From Frigoribacterium faeni (GTDB taxonomy: Bacteria > Actinomycetota > Actinomycetes > Actinomycetales > Microbacteriaceae): 64,000 bases of DNA. The DNA is taken from contig NZ_JAAOYW010000002.1 in assembly GCF_011761235.1 (NCBI RefSeq), forward strand, positions 868,001 to 932,000, read 5' to 3'. The position numbers were made by a program, and so were the translations under genes. Below, in pieces: positions 38,369 through 47,778 of this stretch (within the stretch, counting starts at the first letter, position 1; each line of letters opens with the position of its first letter). The notes beneath the pieces were generated by a model. The model was not told where the DNA came from, made no database searches, and was given only the letters and a program-made list of their open reading frames with translations.

Positions 38369-40686
38369 GAGGCCCCCCCGCGACCGGTGTAGACACCGGT
38401 CTGGCCGGTGTCCCTGCCGGAACCGGTCTGGGGGGTGTCGTCGCCCGGCTCACCCGGCGTGAGACCATCCGCGCCGCCGTCGGTGCTGTCGTCGGTGTCG
38501 TCGCCGCCGCCCGCCCGGGCGAGGCGCCGCTTGCGGAACGTCCGGTAGATGCCGCCGCCGAAGAGCAGGAGGAACCCGATCGCGAAGACCCACGTGATCG
38601 CGGTCTCCCAGCCGGCCTGCACCGAGATCGACACGGTGCCCGGGGTCGAGATGGCGACGCCGGCGGCGCTCACGAGGCTCAGCGAGACGTCGACCGTGCC
38701 GTTGGCCACGGACTGCACGGGCACGCGGACGCGCGCCTGCGAGTCGGGCGCGACGGTGACCTCGATGCGGTTCTGCTCGACCGACAGCAGCGAGTTCGAC
38801 GGCTGCACGACGAGGTACACGGTGGCCGGCGACGAGGTCGAGTTCTGCACGTACAGCGGCAGCGAGGTGCGGTCGCCGAGGATCGACAGGTCGCTGCCCT
38901 GCACGATCGACACCAGGCCGGAGGTGGTGGTCGCGTCCGCGCCCGCGTCCGCGACCTCGGCGGCGAGGCCGTCGGGGTTGCTGCGCCAGGCGTTCGAGGC
39001 GAGGGCGAGGGTGCGCAGCCGGGCCGGGGCGGTCACCGTCTGCGGCTGCTCGAGGGCCGTGGAGAAGTCGGAGACGCGGCGGTCGGCGTCGACGAGGGCG
39101 CGCAGCTGGGTCACGCGGGCGGCGTCTTCAGGGGCGTCGACGACCGTGGCCGGCGTCGGGGTGCCGGCCACCGCCTCCTGCAGGCTGGTCGCCGTCGACC
39201 ACGGCAGGTCGGCCAGGGCGGACAGGGTCTGCGTGGCGTAGGCGGCGTCGGCCGACCAGCCGCGGCCCAGCGTGGCCAGCAGCGTGCGCGCGTCGCTCGG
39301 CCGCTCGCGGGCGATCGTCGCGACGCTGGCGGAGAGCTCGGCCATGGCCGAGGCCCAGGAGGCGTCGTCGGAGGCGCCCACGGCCTCGACGAGCAGGTCG
39401 GAGAGGACGTCGTCGGAGACGAGGCCCGCGGTGTCGCCGAGCTGCGTCGCCGCGTTCTCGGTCGAACCCGTCGACACCTCGACGTTCGAGCTCGACAGGA
39501 TCGTCGTCGTGTAGCCGGAGGCGGCGAGGACGGGCAGGTCGCCCGCGACGACCGAGTCGGCCACGGGCCAGGCGACGCCCGTGAGCGTCCAGGGCCAGCT
39601 GAGCAGGGACTCGGTGGTGGGCAGCGGGGGCGCGCTCGTCGGGTCGGAACTGCCGCCGCCCGTGCCGGGGTCTCCCCCGTCGGCCGGCGGCTGGGCCGAC
39701 GACGGGTCGGAGGTGCCGGTCGCCGAGGGCTCGGGCGTGCTGCTCGGCGTCGCCTCGGCGAACAGCGTCGGGTCGACCAGGGCGTCGAACGAGACCGGGG
39801 CGGGGACGCTCGTCGCGCCTCCTTGTCGCACGCCCGCGACGTCGGCGTCGGCGTACGCCAGGGGGAAGGTCTCGAGGCCCGACCGGGACAGCTGGTCGAG
39901 CCAGTCGAGGGCCGAGGCCGGCGCCGCGGTGCCGAGCAGGCGGATGGACGCGATGATCATGGGGTCGACGGCCACGGCGGCCCGGGTGCCCTGCACGGCC
40001 CGCAGCTGGCGCGTCAGGGTGCCGTCGATCGACGTGTAGGCGGCGAGGGCGGTGGCGTCGAGCACGCCGTTCTCGGTCTCGGGCGTCGTGATCGGCACCG
40101 CGACCGCGACGCGCGTCGCCTGGAAGCTCTCGGCCGGGAACCACGCGACGCTGCTGCGCGCCTGCGCGAGCTGGTCGCCCGCGTCGTCGACGAGCCGGGC
40201 GCCGAGGGCGCGGGCGCCCCAGCCGTAGCCGTCGAGGGCCACGGACGCGGCCGGCACGGTGACCGACCCGACGGTGCGCGACTGGCCGGAGGGCACCTCG
40301 GGCACGTCGACGCGGGTCAGCGAGGCGCCGAGGAAGTCGCGGACCGACGTCGACGCGGGCGACAGCCAGCTCGCGAGCTTGCCGCGGGTCACGAACGCGT
40401 TGCGGTCGAGGTAGACCCGGGCGATCGAGGCAGGCAGGTCGTCGTCGGTCGTGTTCGTGACGACGACGTCGAGCACGAGGTCGCGACCCGGCACGAGCAC
40501 GCCCGACTCGGCCGGCGCGAGCGTCAGCGTCACGGCGTCGTCGGCCACGGACGACGAGGCCGGGGCGGCGGAGGCCGAGGAGGCGCCCAGCAGGCCGCCC
40601 GCGTCGGGCCCGGCCACGGAGGGGACGCCCACGACCACGACGAACACCGCCGTCAGCGCGGCGAGGAGGGCGTGGAGTCGTCTCAT
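38365..40686 (-). CDS. Large secreted DUF6049-type membrane-anchored protein
   Basis: This 773-aa protein has a signal peptide (about 1-40), a long outer region with beta-rich sections, and one C-terminal membrane segment (WETAITWVFAIGFLLLFGG) followed by a Gly/Asp-rich tail. It is the gene just upstream of murJ in many actinobacteria (mycobacterial Rv3909 position). The function is unknown but the place suggests wall synthesis. The middle is Ser/Thr/Pro-rich (about 295-350). Confidence 0.85.
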   Translation of the reverse strand: MRRLHALLAALTAVFVVVVGVPSVAGPDAGGLLGASSASAAPASSSVADDAVTLTLAPAESGVLVPGRDLVLDVVVTNTTDDDLPASIARVYLDRNAFVTRGKLASWLSPASTSVRDFLGASLTRVDVPEVPSGQSRTVGSVTVPAASVALDGYGWGARALGARLVDDAGDQLAQARSSVAWFPAESFQATRVAVAVPITTPETENGVLDATALAAYTSIDGTLTRQLRAVQGTRAAVAVDPMIIASIRLLGTAAPASALDWLDQLSRSGLETFPLAYADADVAGVRQGGATSVPAPVSFDALVDPTLFAEATPSSTPEPSATGTSDPSSAQPPADGGDPGTGGGSSDPTSAPPLPTTESLLSWPWTLTGVAWPVADSVVAGDLPVLAASGYTTTILSSSNVEVSTGSTENAATQLGDTAGLVSDDVLSDLLVEAVGASDDASWASAMAELSASVATIARERPSDARTLLATLGRGWSADAAYATQTLSALADLPWSTATSLQEAVAGTPTPATVVDAPEDAARVTQLRALVDADRRVSDFSTALEQPQTVTAPARLRTLALASNAWRSNPDGLAAEVADAGADATTTSGLVSIVQGSDLSILGDRTSLPLYVQNSTSSPATVYLVVQPSNSLLSVEQNRIEVTVAPDSQARVRVPVQSVANGTVDVSLSLVSAAGVAISTPGTVSISVQAGWETAITWVFAIGFLLLFGGGIYRTFRKRRLARAGGGDDTDDSTDGGADGLTPGEPGDDTPQTGSGRDTGQTGVYTGRGGAS

Positions 40687-40859
40687 AGGCAGGGTGCGGC
40701 CGGCGCAGGACGGCCGACGGGCATGCCGAGTCTAGGCAATCGAGTCCGTCCGCTCCCTGTCGCCGCCCCGGCACGGGCCCCGTGACGGCCGACCTCAGCC
40801 CTGGGGAGGAGGCGCCGCCGTCGTCGGCCGTCGGGCGCGCTGTGGCAAAGTGGTCCGTC

Positions 40860-42290
40860 ATGGACACCGTCGCAGCAGCAGTCGAGCGACTGGGCCAGCT
40901 GGCCGCCACGCCCCGCGTCGCGAGGCTCGCGGACGCCTTCGCCGCCGCCGGCCACGAGCTCGCCCTCGTCGGCGGCCCGGTCCGCGACGCGTTCCTCGGC
41001 CGCCGGGTGAACGACCTCGACTTCACCACCGACGCCTCGCCCGACCAGATCCTCGAGATCGTCGTCCCCCTCGCCGAGGCGCACTGGGACGTCGGCCGGC
41101 AGTTCGGCACGATCGCCGCCCGCGTCGACGGCGAGGTCGTCGAGATCACGACCTACCGCAGCGACGTCTACGACGGCGAGACGCGCAAACCCGTCGTCGA
41201 GTTCGGCGACACCCTCGAGGGCGACCTGGTGCGCCGCGACTTCACCGTCAACGCGATGGCGCTGCGCCTTCCCGAGCGCGTGCTCGTCGACCCGTCGGGC
41301 GGCGTCGAAGACCTTCTCGCCGGCCGCCTCTCGACGCCGGGCAGCGCCGTCGACTCGTTCCGCGACGACCCGCTGCGCATGATGCGCGCCGCCCGCTTCG
41401 TCGCGCAGCTCGGCTTCGCCGTCTCGGACGAGGTCCGCGAGGCCGTCGCGGCCCGCGCCGCCACCCTCTCGATCGTCTCGGTCGAGCGCGTCGCCGACGA
41501 GCTCTCGAAGCTGCTGCGCACCTCCTCCCCCCGCGAGGGCGTGCGGCTGATGGTCGACACGGGCCTCGCCGACCACGTGCTGCCCGAGCTCGCCGCGATG
41601 CGCCTCGAGATCGACGAGCACCACCACCACAAGGACGTCTACGAGCACAGCCTCACCGTGCTCGACCAGGCGATCGGCTACGAGGCCGAGCGCCACCCGG
41701 GCGAGGCGCCCGACCTCGTGCTGCGCCTGGCCGCCCTGCTGCACGACTGCGGCAAGCCCGACACCCGGCGGCTCGAGCCCGGCGGGGTCGTGACGTTCCA
41801 CCACCACGACGTGGTCGGGTCGAAGCTCGCCCGCAAGCGCCTCCGGGCCCTGCGGTTCGACAACGACACGGTCAAGTCGGTGTCGCGGCTGATCGAGCTG
41901 CACCTGCGCTTCTTCGGCTACACCGAGGGCGCCTGGACCGACTCGGCCGTGCGCCGCTACGTGCGCGACGCCGGCGACGAGCTCGAGCGCCTGCACATGC
42001 TCACCCGCGCCGACGTGACGACCCGCAACCGGCGCAAGGCCGACCGCCTCGGCTTCGCCTACGACGACCTCGAGGCCCGCATCGCCGACCTGCGCGAGCG
42101 CGAGGCGCTCGACTCGCTGCGTCCCGACCTCGACGGCGACGAGATCCAGCGCGTGCTGGGCATCGGGCCGAGCCGCGAGGTGGGCGAGGCGTACCGGTTC
42201 CTGCTCGAGCTGCGCACCGAGGAGGGGCCCCTGGGCACCGAGGTCGCGACCGAGCGGTTGCTGTCCTGGTGGGCCGCGCGCGCCTCCTAG
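40860..42290 (+). CDS. pcnA: CCA tRNA nucleotidyltransferase / PcnA-type
   Basis: This 476-aa protein has the head motif LVGGPVRDAFLGRRVNDLDF with metal-binding Asp52 and Asp54, RRDFTVNAMA and an HD domain (LLHDCGKPDT) in the C-terminal half. It adds CCA to tRNA 3' ends, which fits the tRNAs here that lack encoded CCA. It is divergent from the DUF6049 gene. A longer in-frame GTG at 40782 is possible but adds an unconserved tail. Confidence 0.95.
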   Translation: MDTVAAAVERLGQLAATPRVARLADAFAAAGHELALVGGPVRDAFLGRRVNDLDFTTDASPDQILEIVVPLAEAHWDVGRQFGTIAARVDGEVVEITTYRSDVYDGETRKPVVEFGDTLEGDLVRRDFTVNAMALRLPERVLVDPSGGVEDLLAGRLSTPGSAVDSFRDDPLRMMRAARFVAQLGFAVSDEVREAVAARAATLSIVSVERVADELSKLLRTSSPREGVRLMVDTGLADHVLPELAAMRLEIDEHHHHKDVYEHSLTVLDQAIGYEAERHPGEAPDLVLRLAALLHDCGKPDTRRLEPGGVVTFHHHDVVGSKLARKRLRALRFDNDTVKSVSRLIELHLRFFGYTEGAWTDSAVRRYVRDAGDELERLHMLTRADVTTRNRRKADRLGFAYDDLEARIADLREREALDSLRPDLDGDEIQRVLGIGPSREVGEAYRFLLELRTEEGPLGTEVATERLLSWWAARAS

Positions 42291-42306
42291 GCCGTAGCCT
42301 TCGGTC

Positions 42307-43698
42307 GTGCGCTCCCGACCCAGCTCCGTCACCGTCGCCGTCGCGGTCTGCGTGGCCGTCGTCGCCGGCTCCGCCGCCGGCATCGCGGCCTACGGCGCCT
42401 CCCGCTCCCCCGAGACCGTCGCGGCCTCGCCCGGTCGGCACGGCGACGTCACGGTGACCGTGCGGCTCTGGGACGAGGCGGTGGCCGCCGGCTACGAGAA
42501 GTCGTTCGCCACCTTCGAGCGCGACAACCCGACCATCCACGTCGACGTCGAGGTGGTGCCGTACGCCGACTACGCCGCGGCCCTCGACGCCGACCTCGAC
42601 GCGGGCGACGCCCCCGATGTCTACTGGCTGAACAGCGCGAGCTACGCCGACCGTGCCGAGGCCGGCGACCTGCTCGACGTCGACCAGGTGCTCGGCGCCT
42701 CGGCCCGCCGCGCCTGGAGCGCCCCCGTCACCGAGCAGTACACGGTCGACGGCCGGCTCTGGGGCGTGCCGCAGCTCAGCGACGGCGGCATCGCGCTCTA
42801 CTACAACGCCGACCTGCTGGCCGCCGACGGCGTCGACCCCGCCGTGCTCGACGACCTGACCTGGGCGCCCGGCGGCGGCGAGGGCGACACCCTGCTGCCC
42901 GTGCTCGAGCAGCTCACCCGCGACGCCCAGGGCCGCACCGCCGCCGACCCCGCCTTCGACGGGACGCCGGTGCAGTACGGCTACAACGCCGGGCAGGACC
43001 TGCAGGCGATCTGGCTCGACTACCTGGGCTCGAACGGGGCGAGCCTCGAGGACGCGGCGGGCACCTCCTTCGAGCTGGACACGCCGGAGGCGCGCGAGGC
43101 CTTCCAGTACGTGGTCGACCTCGTGCAGCAGCACCGGGTCGCTCCCCCGGCCGCCCTGACGAACGCCGATCCCGACCACAGCCGCGAGCAGTTCACCTCG
43201 GGCCACATGGCGCTGTTCCAGTCGGGGCTGTACAGCCTGGCGCCGGTGGCCGCCGACGCCGACTTCTCGTGGGGGGTCGCGCACCTGCCCGCGGGGCCGG
43301 AGGGGCGCGTCAGCGTCTCGAACGGCATCGTGGCGTCGGGCAACGCCCACACGCCGCACCGCGACGCGACGGCCCGCGTGCTCGCCTGGCTCGGCTCGAC
43401 CGACGGCTCGGAGTACATCGGCGCCGACGGCGCGGCCGTGCCCGCCGTGCTCGGCGCCCAGGCCGCCTACTACGAGCACTGGGCCGACCAGGGCGTCGAC
43501 GTGTCGCCGTTCTTCGACGCCCTCGCGACGGGAGACACGATCCCGGCGCCGACCGGCATCTGGGGCGACGCCCAGCCCGTGGTCGACCCCGTGCTCGACG
43601 AGATGTTCCTCGGCACGGCGAGCGTCGAGGAGGCGCTGGCCCGGGCCCAGGAAGCGGCGACGGCCACCCTCGAGGACGGTCGCGGGACGCCTCGCTGA
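42307..43698 (+). CDS. Extracellular solute-binding protein, sugar ABC-type (orphan)
   Basis: This 463-aa protein has an N-terminal hydrophobic signal or anchor (about 9-32) and the family 1 solute-binding pattern: VTVRLWDEA, NPTIHVDVEVVPYADY, DVYWLNSASY, LWGVPQLSDGGIALYYN and SGHMALFQSG. It should bind oligosaccharides outside the cell. A Cys at about 16 has Val before it, so it is not a clear lipobox. No permease or ATPase genes are beside it. It starts 16 nt after pcnA. Confidence 0.88.
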   Translation: MRSRPSSVTVAVAVCVAVVAGSAAGIAAYGASRSPETVAASPGRHGDVTVTVRLWDEAVAAGYEKSFATFERDNPTIHVDVEVVPYADYAAALDADLDAGDAPDVYWLNSASYADRAEAGDLLDVDQVLGASARRAWSAPVTEQYTVDGRLWGVPQLSDGGIALYYNADLLAADGVDPAVLDDLTWAPGGGEGDTLLPVLEQLTRDAQGRTAADPAFDGTPVQYGYNAGQDLQAIWLDYLGSNGASLEDAAGTSFELDTPEAREAFQYVVDLVQQHRVAPPAALTNADPDHSREQFTSGHMALFQSGLYSLAPVAADADFSWGVAHLPAGPEGRVSVSNGIVASGNAHTPHRDATARVLAWLGSTDGSEYIGADGAAVPAVLGAQAAYYEHWADQGVDVSPFFDALATGDTIPAPTGIWGDAQPVVDPVLDEMFLGTASVEEALARAQEAATATLEDGRGTPR

Positions 43699-43743
43699 GG
43701 CGGCGCCTCCTTCGTGGTCCCTGGTCGCGACGCGACCCGGGCG

Positions 43744-43772
43744 TTGTGGTGCGAGGGGCGAGCGGCTACGCT
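43744..43772 (+). promoter_or_regulatory. Promoter of the rpsF operon
   Basis: TTGTGG at 43744-43749 and TACGCT at 43767-43772 are separated by 17 bp, about 95 bp before the rpsF start. The GGAGG of the rpsF ribosome site lies at 43856-43860. Confidence 0.55.
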
Positions 43773-43870
43773 GGGAAGGTTGCGTCTGCCCCTGGGTGGG
43801 CGCGACGTCATGAACACCCTCCTGCTGCAGAACGTCTGTAGCCGCGAAGTCCGAAGGAGGTGGGTTAGTC

Positions 43871-44314
43871 ATGCACCAGTACGAACTGATGGTCATCCTG
43901 GACCCCGAGATCGATGAGCGCACCGTCGCCCCGAGCTTGGACAAGTTCCTCAACGTCATCCGCAACGACGGCGGCACGATCGACAACATCGACATCTGGG
44001 GTCGTCGTCGTCTCGCCTACGAGATCAACAAGAAGACCGAGGGCATCTACGCCGTCGTCAACATGACCTCGAACTCGGCCGCCACGGTCGAGCTCGACCG
44101 TCAGCTGGGTCTCTCCGAGGCCGTCCTCCGCACCAAGGTGCTGCGCGCCGAGGAGGCCATCGCGATGGTCGCCGAGGCCAAGAAGCTCTCGGACGAGAAG
44201 GCTGCCCGCAAGGCCGCCAAGGCCCCCGCCGCCCCGGCTGCCGCTCCGGCCTCCGCCGGCTCCGCGACGCCGGCCTCCACCGCGACTCCCGCCGCGCCGA
44301 AGGCTGCCGAGTAG
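43871..44314 (+). CDS. rpsF: 30S ribosomal protein S6
   Basis: This 147-aa protein has the S6 signature [18 protein letters not shown] and [13 protein letters not shown]. It binds S18 in the small subunit. An Ala-rich tail (about 105-147) is longer than in most S6 proteins, which end near residue 96. The start is set by GGAGGTGG upstream. Confidence 0.97.
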   Translation: MHQYELMVILDPEIDERTVAPSLDKFLNVIRNDGGTIDNIDIWGRRRLAYEINKKTEGIYAVVNMTSNSAATVELDRQLGLSEAVLRTKVLRAEEAIAMVAEAKKLSDEKAARKAAKAPAAPAAAPASAGSATPASTATPAAPKAAE

Positions 44315-44317
44315 CCG

Positions 44318-44875
44318 ATGGCCGGAGAGACCGTCATCACAGTGGTGGGCAACCTCACCAGTGACCCCGAGCTGCGCTACACGCAGAACGGGCTCGCGGT
44401 CGCGAACTTCACCATCGCGTCGACCCCCCGCACGTTGGACCGCGCGTCCAACGAGTGGAAGGACGGCGAGGCGCTGTTCCTCCGTGCCAGCGTGTGGCGC
44501 GAGTTCGCCGAGCACGTGGCGTCGTCGCTGACGAAGGGCTCGCGCGTCATCGTGCAGGGCCGTCTGAAGCAGCGCAGCTACGAGACGAAGGAGGGCGAGA
44601 AGCGCACCAGCTTCGAGCTCGACGTCGACGAGATCGGCCCTTCGCTGCGCTACGCGACCGCTCAGGTCACCCGCGCCTCCTCGTCCCGCGAAGGCGGCGG
44701 CGGCGGCGGTGGCTCCTTCGGGGGCAATCGCGGCGGCGGCCAGCAGGGCCAGGTCGGCGGCGGACAGCAGTCCGAGCCGTGGGGCCAGCCCGCGCCCGCC
44801 CAGGGCGGAAGCCAGGGCGGCGACGTCTGGAACACCCCCGGCGGCGGCACCTACAACGACGAGACGCCCTTCTAG
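44318..44875 (+). CDS. ssb: Single-stranded DNA-binding protein
   Basis: This 185-aa protein has an OB-fold (about 1-115) with [17 protein letters not shown] and [13 protein letters not shown], then a Gly/Gln-rich linker. The tail ends NDETPF in place of the usual DDDIPF, still acidic. SSB covers single strands at the fork and recruits repair proteins. It lies in the standard rpsF-ssb-rpsR order. Confidence 0.97.
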   Translation: MAGETVITVVGNLTSDPELRYTQNGLAVANFTIASTPRTLDRASNEWKDGEALFLRASVWREFAEHVASSLTKGSRVIVQGRLKQRSYETKEGEKRTSFELDVDEIGPSLRYATAQVTRASSSREGGGGGGGSFGGNRGGGQQGQVGGGQQSEPWGQPAPAQGGSQGGDVWNTPGGGTYNDETPF

Positions 44876-44926
44876 GCCTCGTCGCACCTCACTTCTTCTT
44901 CATCTGAACTCGAAAGCAGAAAAACA

Positions 44927-45187
44927 ATGGCTGGAAAGAGCAGCGGCGACCGCCGCAAGCCCCTCCGCGGCAAGGGCGGCAAGAACGCCGCTCCCGCGAA
45001 GGCGATCCGCGTCGGCGTCATCGACTACAAGGACGTCGCGACCCTCCGCAAGTTCATCTCGGAGCGCGGCAAGATCCGTGCCCGTCGCATCACCGGCGTC
45101 TCCGTCCAGGAGCAGCGCCTCATCGCCCGTGCCGTGAAGAACGCCCGCGAGATGGCGCTCCTCCCCTACGCCGGCTCCGGCCGCTGA
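44927..45187 (+). CDS. rpsR: 30S ribosomal protein S18
   Basis: This 86-aa protein has [18 protein letters not shown] and [24 protein letters not shown], the S18 signature. It has no cysteines, so it is the zinc-independent (C-) form. It pairs with S6. Confidence 0.97.
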   Translation: MAGKSSGDRRKPLRGKGGKNAAPAKAIRVGVIDYKDVATLRKFISERGKIRARRITGVSVQEQRLIARAVKNAREMALLPYAGSGR

Positions 45188-45215
45188 TCAGCGGCGAACG
45201 GAAGAGAGAGCAACC

Positions 45216-45668
45216 ATGTCCAAAGTGATCCTCACGCACGAGGTCTCCGGCCTCGGCTCCGCCGGTGACGTCGTCGACGTCAAGAACGGCTACGCCCGCA
45301 ACTACCTCGTCCCCCAGGGCTTCGCCGTGGCGTGGTCGCGTGGTGGCGAGAAGCAGGTCGAGCAGATCCGCGCCGCCCGCGAGACCCGCGAGCTCAAGAC
45401 CATCGAGGAGGCGCACGACCTCAAGGCCCGCCTCGAGGCCCAGAAGATCCGCCTCACCGTCAAGACCGGTGCCGACGGCCGCCTCTTCGGCTCCGTGCGT
45501 CCCGGCGACGTCGCGGACGCCGTCAGCGCCCAGGGCGTCGCCACCATCGACAAGCGCAAGGTCGAGATCCCCTCGGCCATCAAGCTCGTCGGCGAGCACG
45601 AGGCCACCCTGCGCCTGCGCGAGGACGTCATCGCCACGATCACCCTCACGGTGGTCAGCGCGAAGTAG
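45216..45668 (+). CDS. rplI: 50S ribosomal protein L9
   Basis: This 150-aa protein starts [31 protein letters not shown], the L9 N-terminal domain, with the connecting helix and C-terminal domain also complete. It is the last gene of the rpsF operon. Confidence 0.97.
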   Translation: MSKVILTHEVSGLGSAGDVVDVKNGYARNYLVPQGFAVAWSRGGEKQVEQIRAARETRELKTIEEAHDLKARLEAQKIRLTVKTGADGRLFGSVRPGDVADAVSAQGVATIDKRKVEIPSAIKLVGEHEATLRLREDVIATITLTVVSAK

Positions 45669-45700
45669 TCCCTGCGCTGCGTCAGCAGCGAGCAGTGCCA

Positions 45701-45734
45701 GAGAGCGGCGGCCCCCTCGGGGGTCGCCGCTCTC
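45701..45734 (+). terminator. Terminator of the rpsF-rplI operon
   Basis: GAGAGCGGCG pairs with CGCCGCTCTC and the inside pairs CCCC with GGGG. Three more CT pairs follow (TCTCG). The hairpin begins about 32 bp after rplI. A run of GTGC repeats lies just beyond, at about 45739-45780. Confidence 0.75.
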
Positions 45735-45806
45735 TCGTGCGTGCGGGGTGCGTGCGGGGTGCGTGCGTGCGTGCGTGCGGCCGCTGTCGTCCGCTGTCGG
45801 CTCTGT

Positions 45807-45866
45807 GAACCCCGTTCCGTTCAAAGAACCACCGTGCATCGGGGTTCTTTGAACGGAACGGGGTTC
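45807..45866. repeat. 24-bp perfect inverted repeat with 12-bp spacer
   Basis: The left arm begins GAACCCCGTTCCGTTC (45807-45830) and the right arm is its exact reverse complement (45843-45866). The spacer between them is 12 bp. No T run and no coding frame belong to it. It lies in the 690-bp spacer between rplI and dnaB. Confidence 0.9.
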
Positions 45867-46000
45867 TCCGCCGTGAGGGGGCGGGCTGCGCCGCGGCGGC
45901 AGGGGCGAAGGAGGCGGCAGACAGCCCCCGAACAGGGGGTTACGTGAAGCTGAACGCGGCCTGCGCTCGTACCGGGCGCCGCGCCTCCTTGTCAACTTCT

Positions 46001-46216
46001 CTGTGCACAGCCGGATGTCAAATCGGGAGTCTCAACCCCCGGTCTAAGGAAGTTTTCACACACACGCTGCGGAAAAATAAAGCCCAGGTCAGAGTGGCCT
46101 CCAGCCCGCGAAGTATCTTTTTCTCCACAGGACGATCCACAGTTGTCAACAACTCGCCCCGGCGTTTCTCACCGGTTCTCCCCAGAGTTATCCACAGGTG
46201 CATTTGCTGTGGAGAA
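46001..46216. promoter_or_regulatory. DnaA-box cluster upstream of dnaB
   Basis: A perfect TTATCCACA lies at 46188-46196. Near matches are TTCTCCACA at 46121-46129, TTGTCAACA at 46143-46151, TTCTCCACA on the minus strand at 46208-46216, and the weaker CGATCCACA (46133-46141) and CTGTGCACA (46001-46009). An AT-rich stretch with GGAAAAATAAAG lies just before (46045-46085). It sits 143 bp before the dnaB start. Confidence 0.7.
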
Positions 46217-46358
46217 CTAGGTGTCCATAAGGTGTACCGCGCTCGCCAGACGGGTGCCGCGGGGGCCCGGCACGGGGATGTCGGCTGCTCGTTGTAGAAC
46301 CGTCCTGGGCGGCGTCCGTCGCCGTCCGGCACGTCCCGAACACCCTGCAGGAGGTCCC

Positions 46359-47753
46359 ATGTCGATCGCTCACCTCGGTCTCGCGAGCGGCACCTCCGGC
46401 GACCGCGACCAGCAGCGCGGCGAGCGTGGCGGCACCGGCATGGACAGGGTGCCCCCGCACGACCTGCTGGCCGAGCAGAGCACCATCGGCGGCATGCTGC
46501 TCAGCAAGGACGCCGTGGCCGACGTCATCGAGACGGTGCGCGGCATGGACTTCTACGTGCCGAAGCACGAGGTCATCTACGACGCGATCCTGGGGCTGTA
46601 CTCGCACGGCGAGCCCACCGACGTCATCACGGTCAGCGACGAGCTGATGAAGTCGGGCGACCTGTCGAGGGCAGGAGGCGCAGAGTACCTCCACACGCTC
46701 ACCGGCGTCGTGCCCACGGCCGCCAATGCCGGCTACTACGCGTCGATCGTCGCCGAGAAGGCGGTGCTGCGGCGCCTGGTCGAGGCCGGCACCCGCATCG
46801 TGCAGATGGGCTACGCGAGCGAGGGCGAGGTCGTCGACCTGGTCAACAACGCGCAGGCCGAGGTCTACAACGTCGCCGGCGGCGTGCAGACCGAGGACTA
46901 CGTGCCCCTGAACGAGGCCGTGACGGTCGCGATCGACGAGATCGAGGCGGCCAAGGGCCGCGACGGGCAGATGACGGGCGTGCCGACCGGCTTCGCGCAG
47001 CTCGACGCCCTGACGAACGGGTTCCACCCCGGCCAGCTGATCATCGTGGCGGCGCGACCCGCGCTCGGAAAGTCGACGCTGGCGCTCGACCTGGCGCGGG
47101 CGGCGTCGATCAAGCACGGCCAGGCATCGGTGTTCTTCTCGCTCGAGATGGGGCGCAGCGAGATCGCGATGCGCCTGATGTCGGCCGAGTCGAGCGTGCC
47201 GCTGCAGAACATGCGCAAGGGCACCGTCGACGCCCGCGACTGGACGAACATCGCGCAGGTGCGCGGCCGCATCAACGACGCGCCCCTGTTCATCGACGAC
47301 TCCCCCAACATGACGCTGGTCGAGATCCGGGCCAAGTGCCGCCGGCTCAAGCAGCAGCACAACCTCAAGCTCGTGGTCATCGACTACCTGCAGCTGATGA
47401 CCTCGGGCAAGCGCGTCGAGAGCCGTCAGCAAGAGGTCTCGGAGTTCTCGCGCGCGCTGAAGCTCATGGCGAAAGAACTGCAGGTGCCCGTGATCGCGCT
47501 GTCGCAGCTGAACCGTGGCCCGGAGCAGCGTGCCGACAAGAAGCCCGCGATCAGCGACCTGCGAGAGTCCGGCTCGCTCGAGCAGGACGCCGACATGGTC
47601 ATCCTGCTGCACCGCGAGTCCGCCTACGAGAAGGACAACCCCCGCCAGGGCGAGGCCGACTTCATCGTCGCCAAGCACCGCAACGGCCCGACGGACACCA
47701 TCACCGTGGCGTTCCACGGCATGTTCTCGCGGTTCGTGGACATGCCGAGCTAG
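46359..47753 (+). CDS. dnaB: Replicative DNA helicase DnaB
   Basis: This 464-aa protein has the N-terminal DnaB domain (PHDLLAEQSTIGGMLLSKDA) and the RecA-like motor with Walker A ARPALGKST, FFSLEMG and VIDYLQLM. No intein interrupts it, unlike some mycobacterial forms. The ATG at 46359 has GGAGG 5 bases upstream. It unwinds DNA at the fork. It stands alone after the long regulatory spacer. Confidence 0.97.
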   Translation: MSIAHLGLASGTSGDRDQQRGERGGTGMDRVPPHDLLAEQSTIGGMLLSKDAVADVIETVRGMDFYVPKHEVIYDAILGLYSHGEPTDVITVSDELMKSGDLSRAGGAEYLHTLTGVVPTAANAGYYASIVAEKAVLRRLVEAGTRIVQMGYASEGEVVDLVNNAQAEVYNVAGGVQTEDYVPLNEAVTVAIDEIEAAKGRDGQMTGVPTGFAQLDALTNGFHPGQLIIVAARPALGKSTLALDLARAASIKHGQASVFFSLEMGRSEIAMRLMSAESSVPLQNMRKGTVDARDWTNIAQVRGRINDAPLFIDDSPNMTLVEIRAKCRRLKQQHNLKLVVIDYLQLMTSGKRVESRQQEVSEFSRALKLMAKELQVPVIALSQLNRGPEQRADKKPAISDLRESGSLEQDADMVILLHRESAYEKDNPRQGEADFIVAKHRNGPTDTITVAFHGMFSRFVDMPS

Positions 47754-47778
47754 GTCGACGACACGCCCGGCGGGCGGC

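Noticed and set aside
46001-46216. Main chromosomal origin at the dnaB spacer
   Set aside because: The dnaA-dnaN spacer has more and better boxes and genes are read away from dnaA, so this is reported only as a second cluster.
46359-47753. Intein in dnaB
   Set aside because: The protein is 464 residues with continuous helicase motifs.
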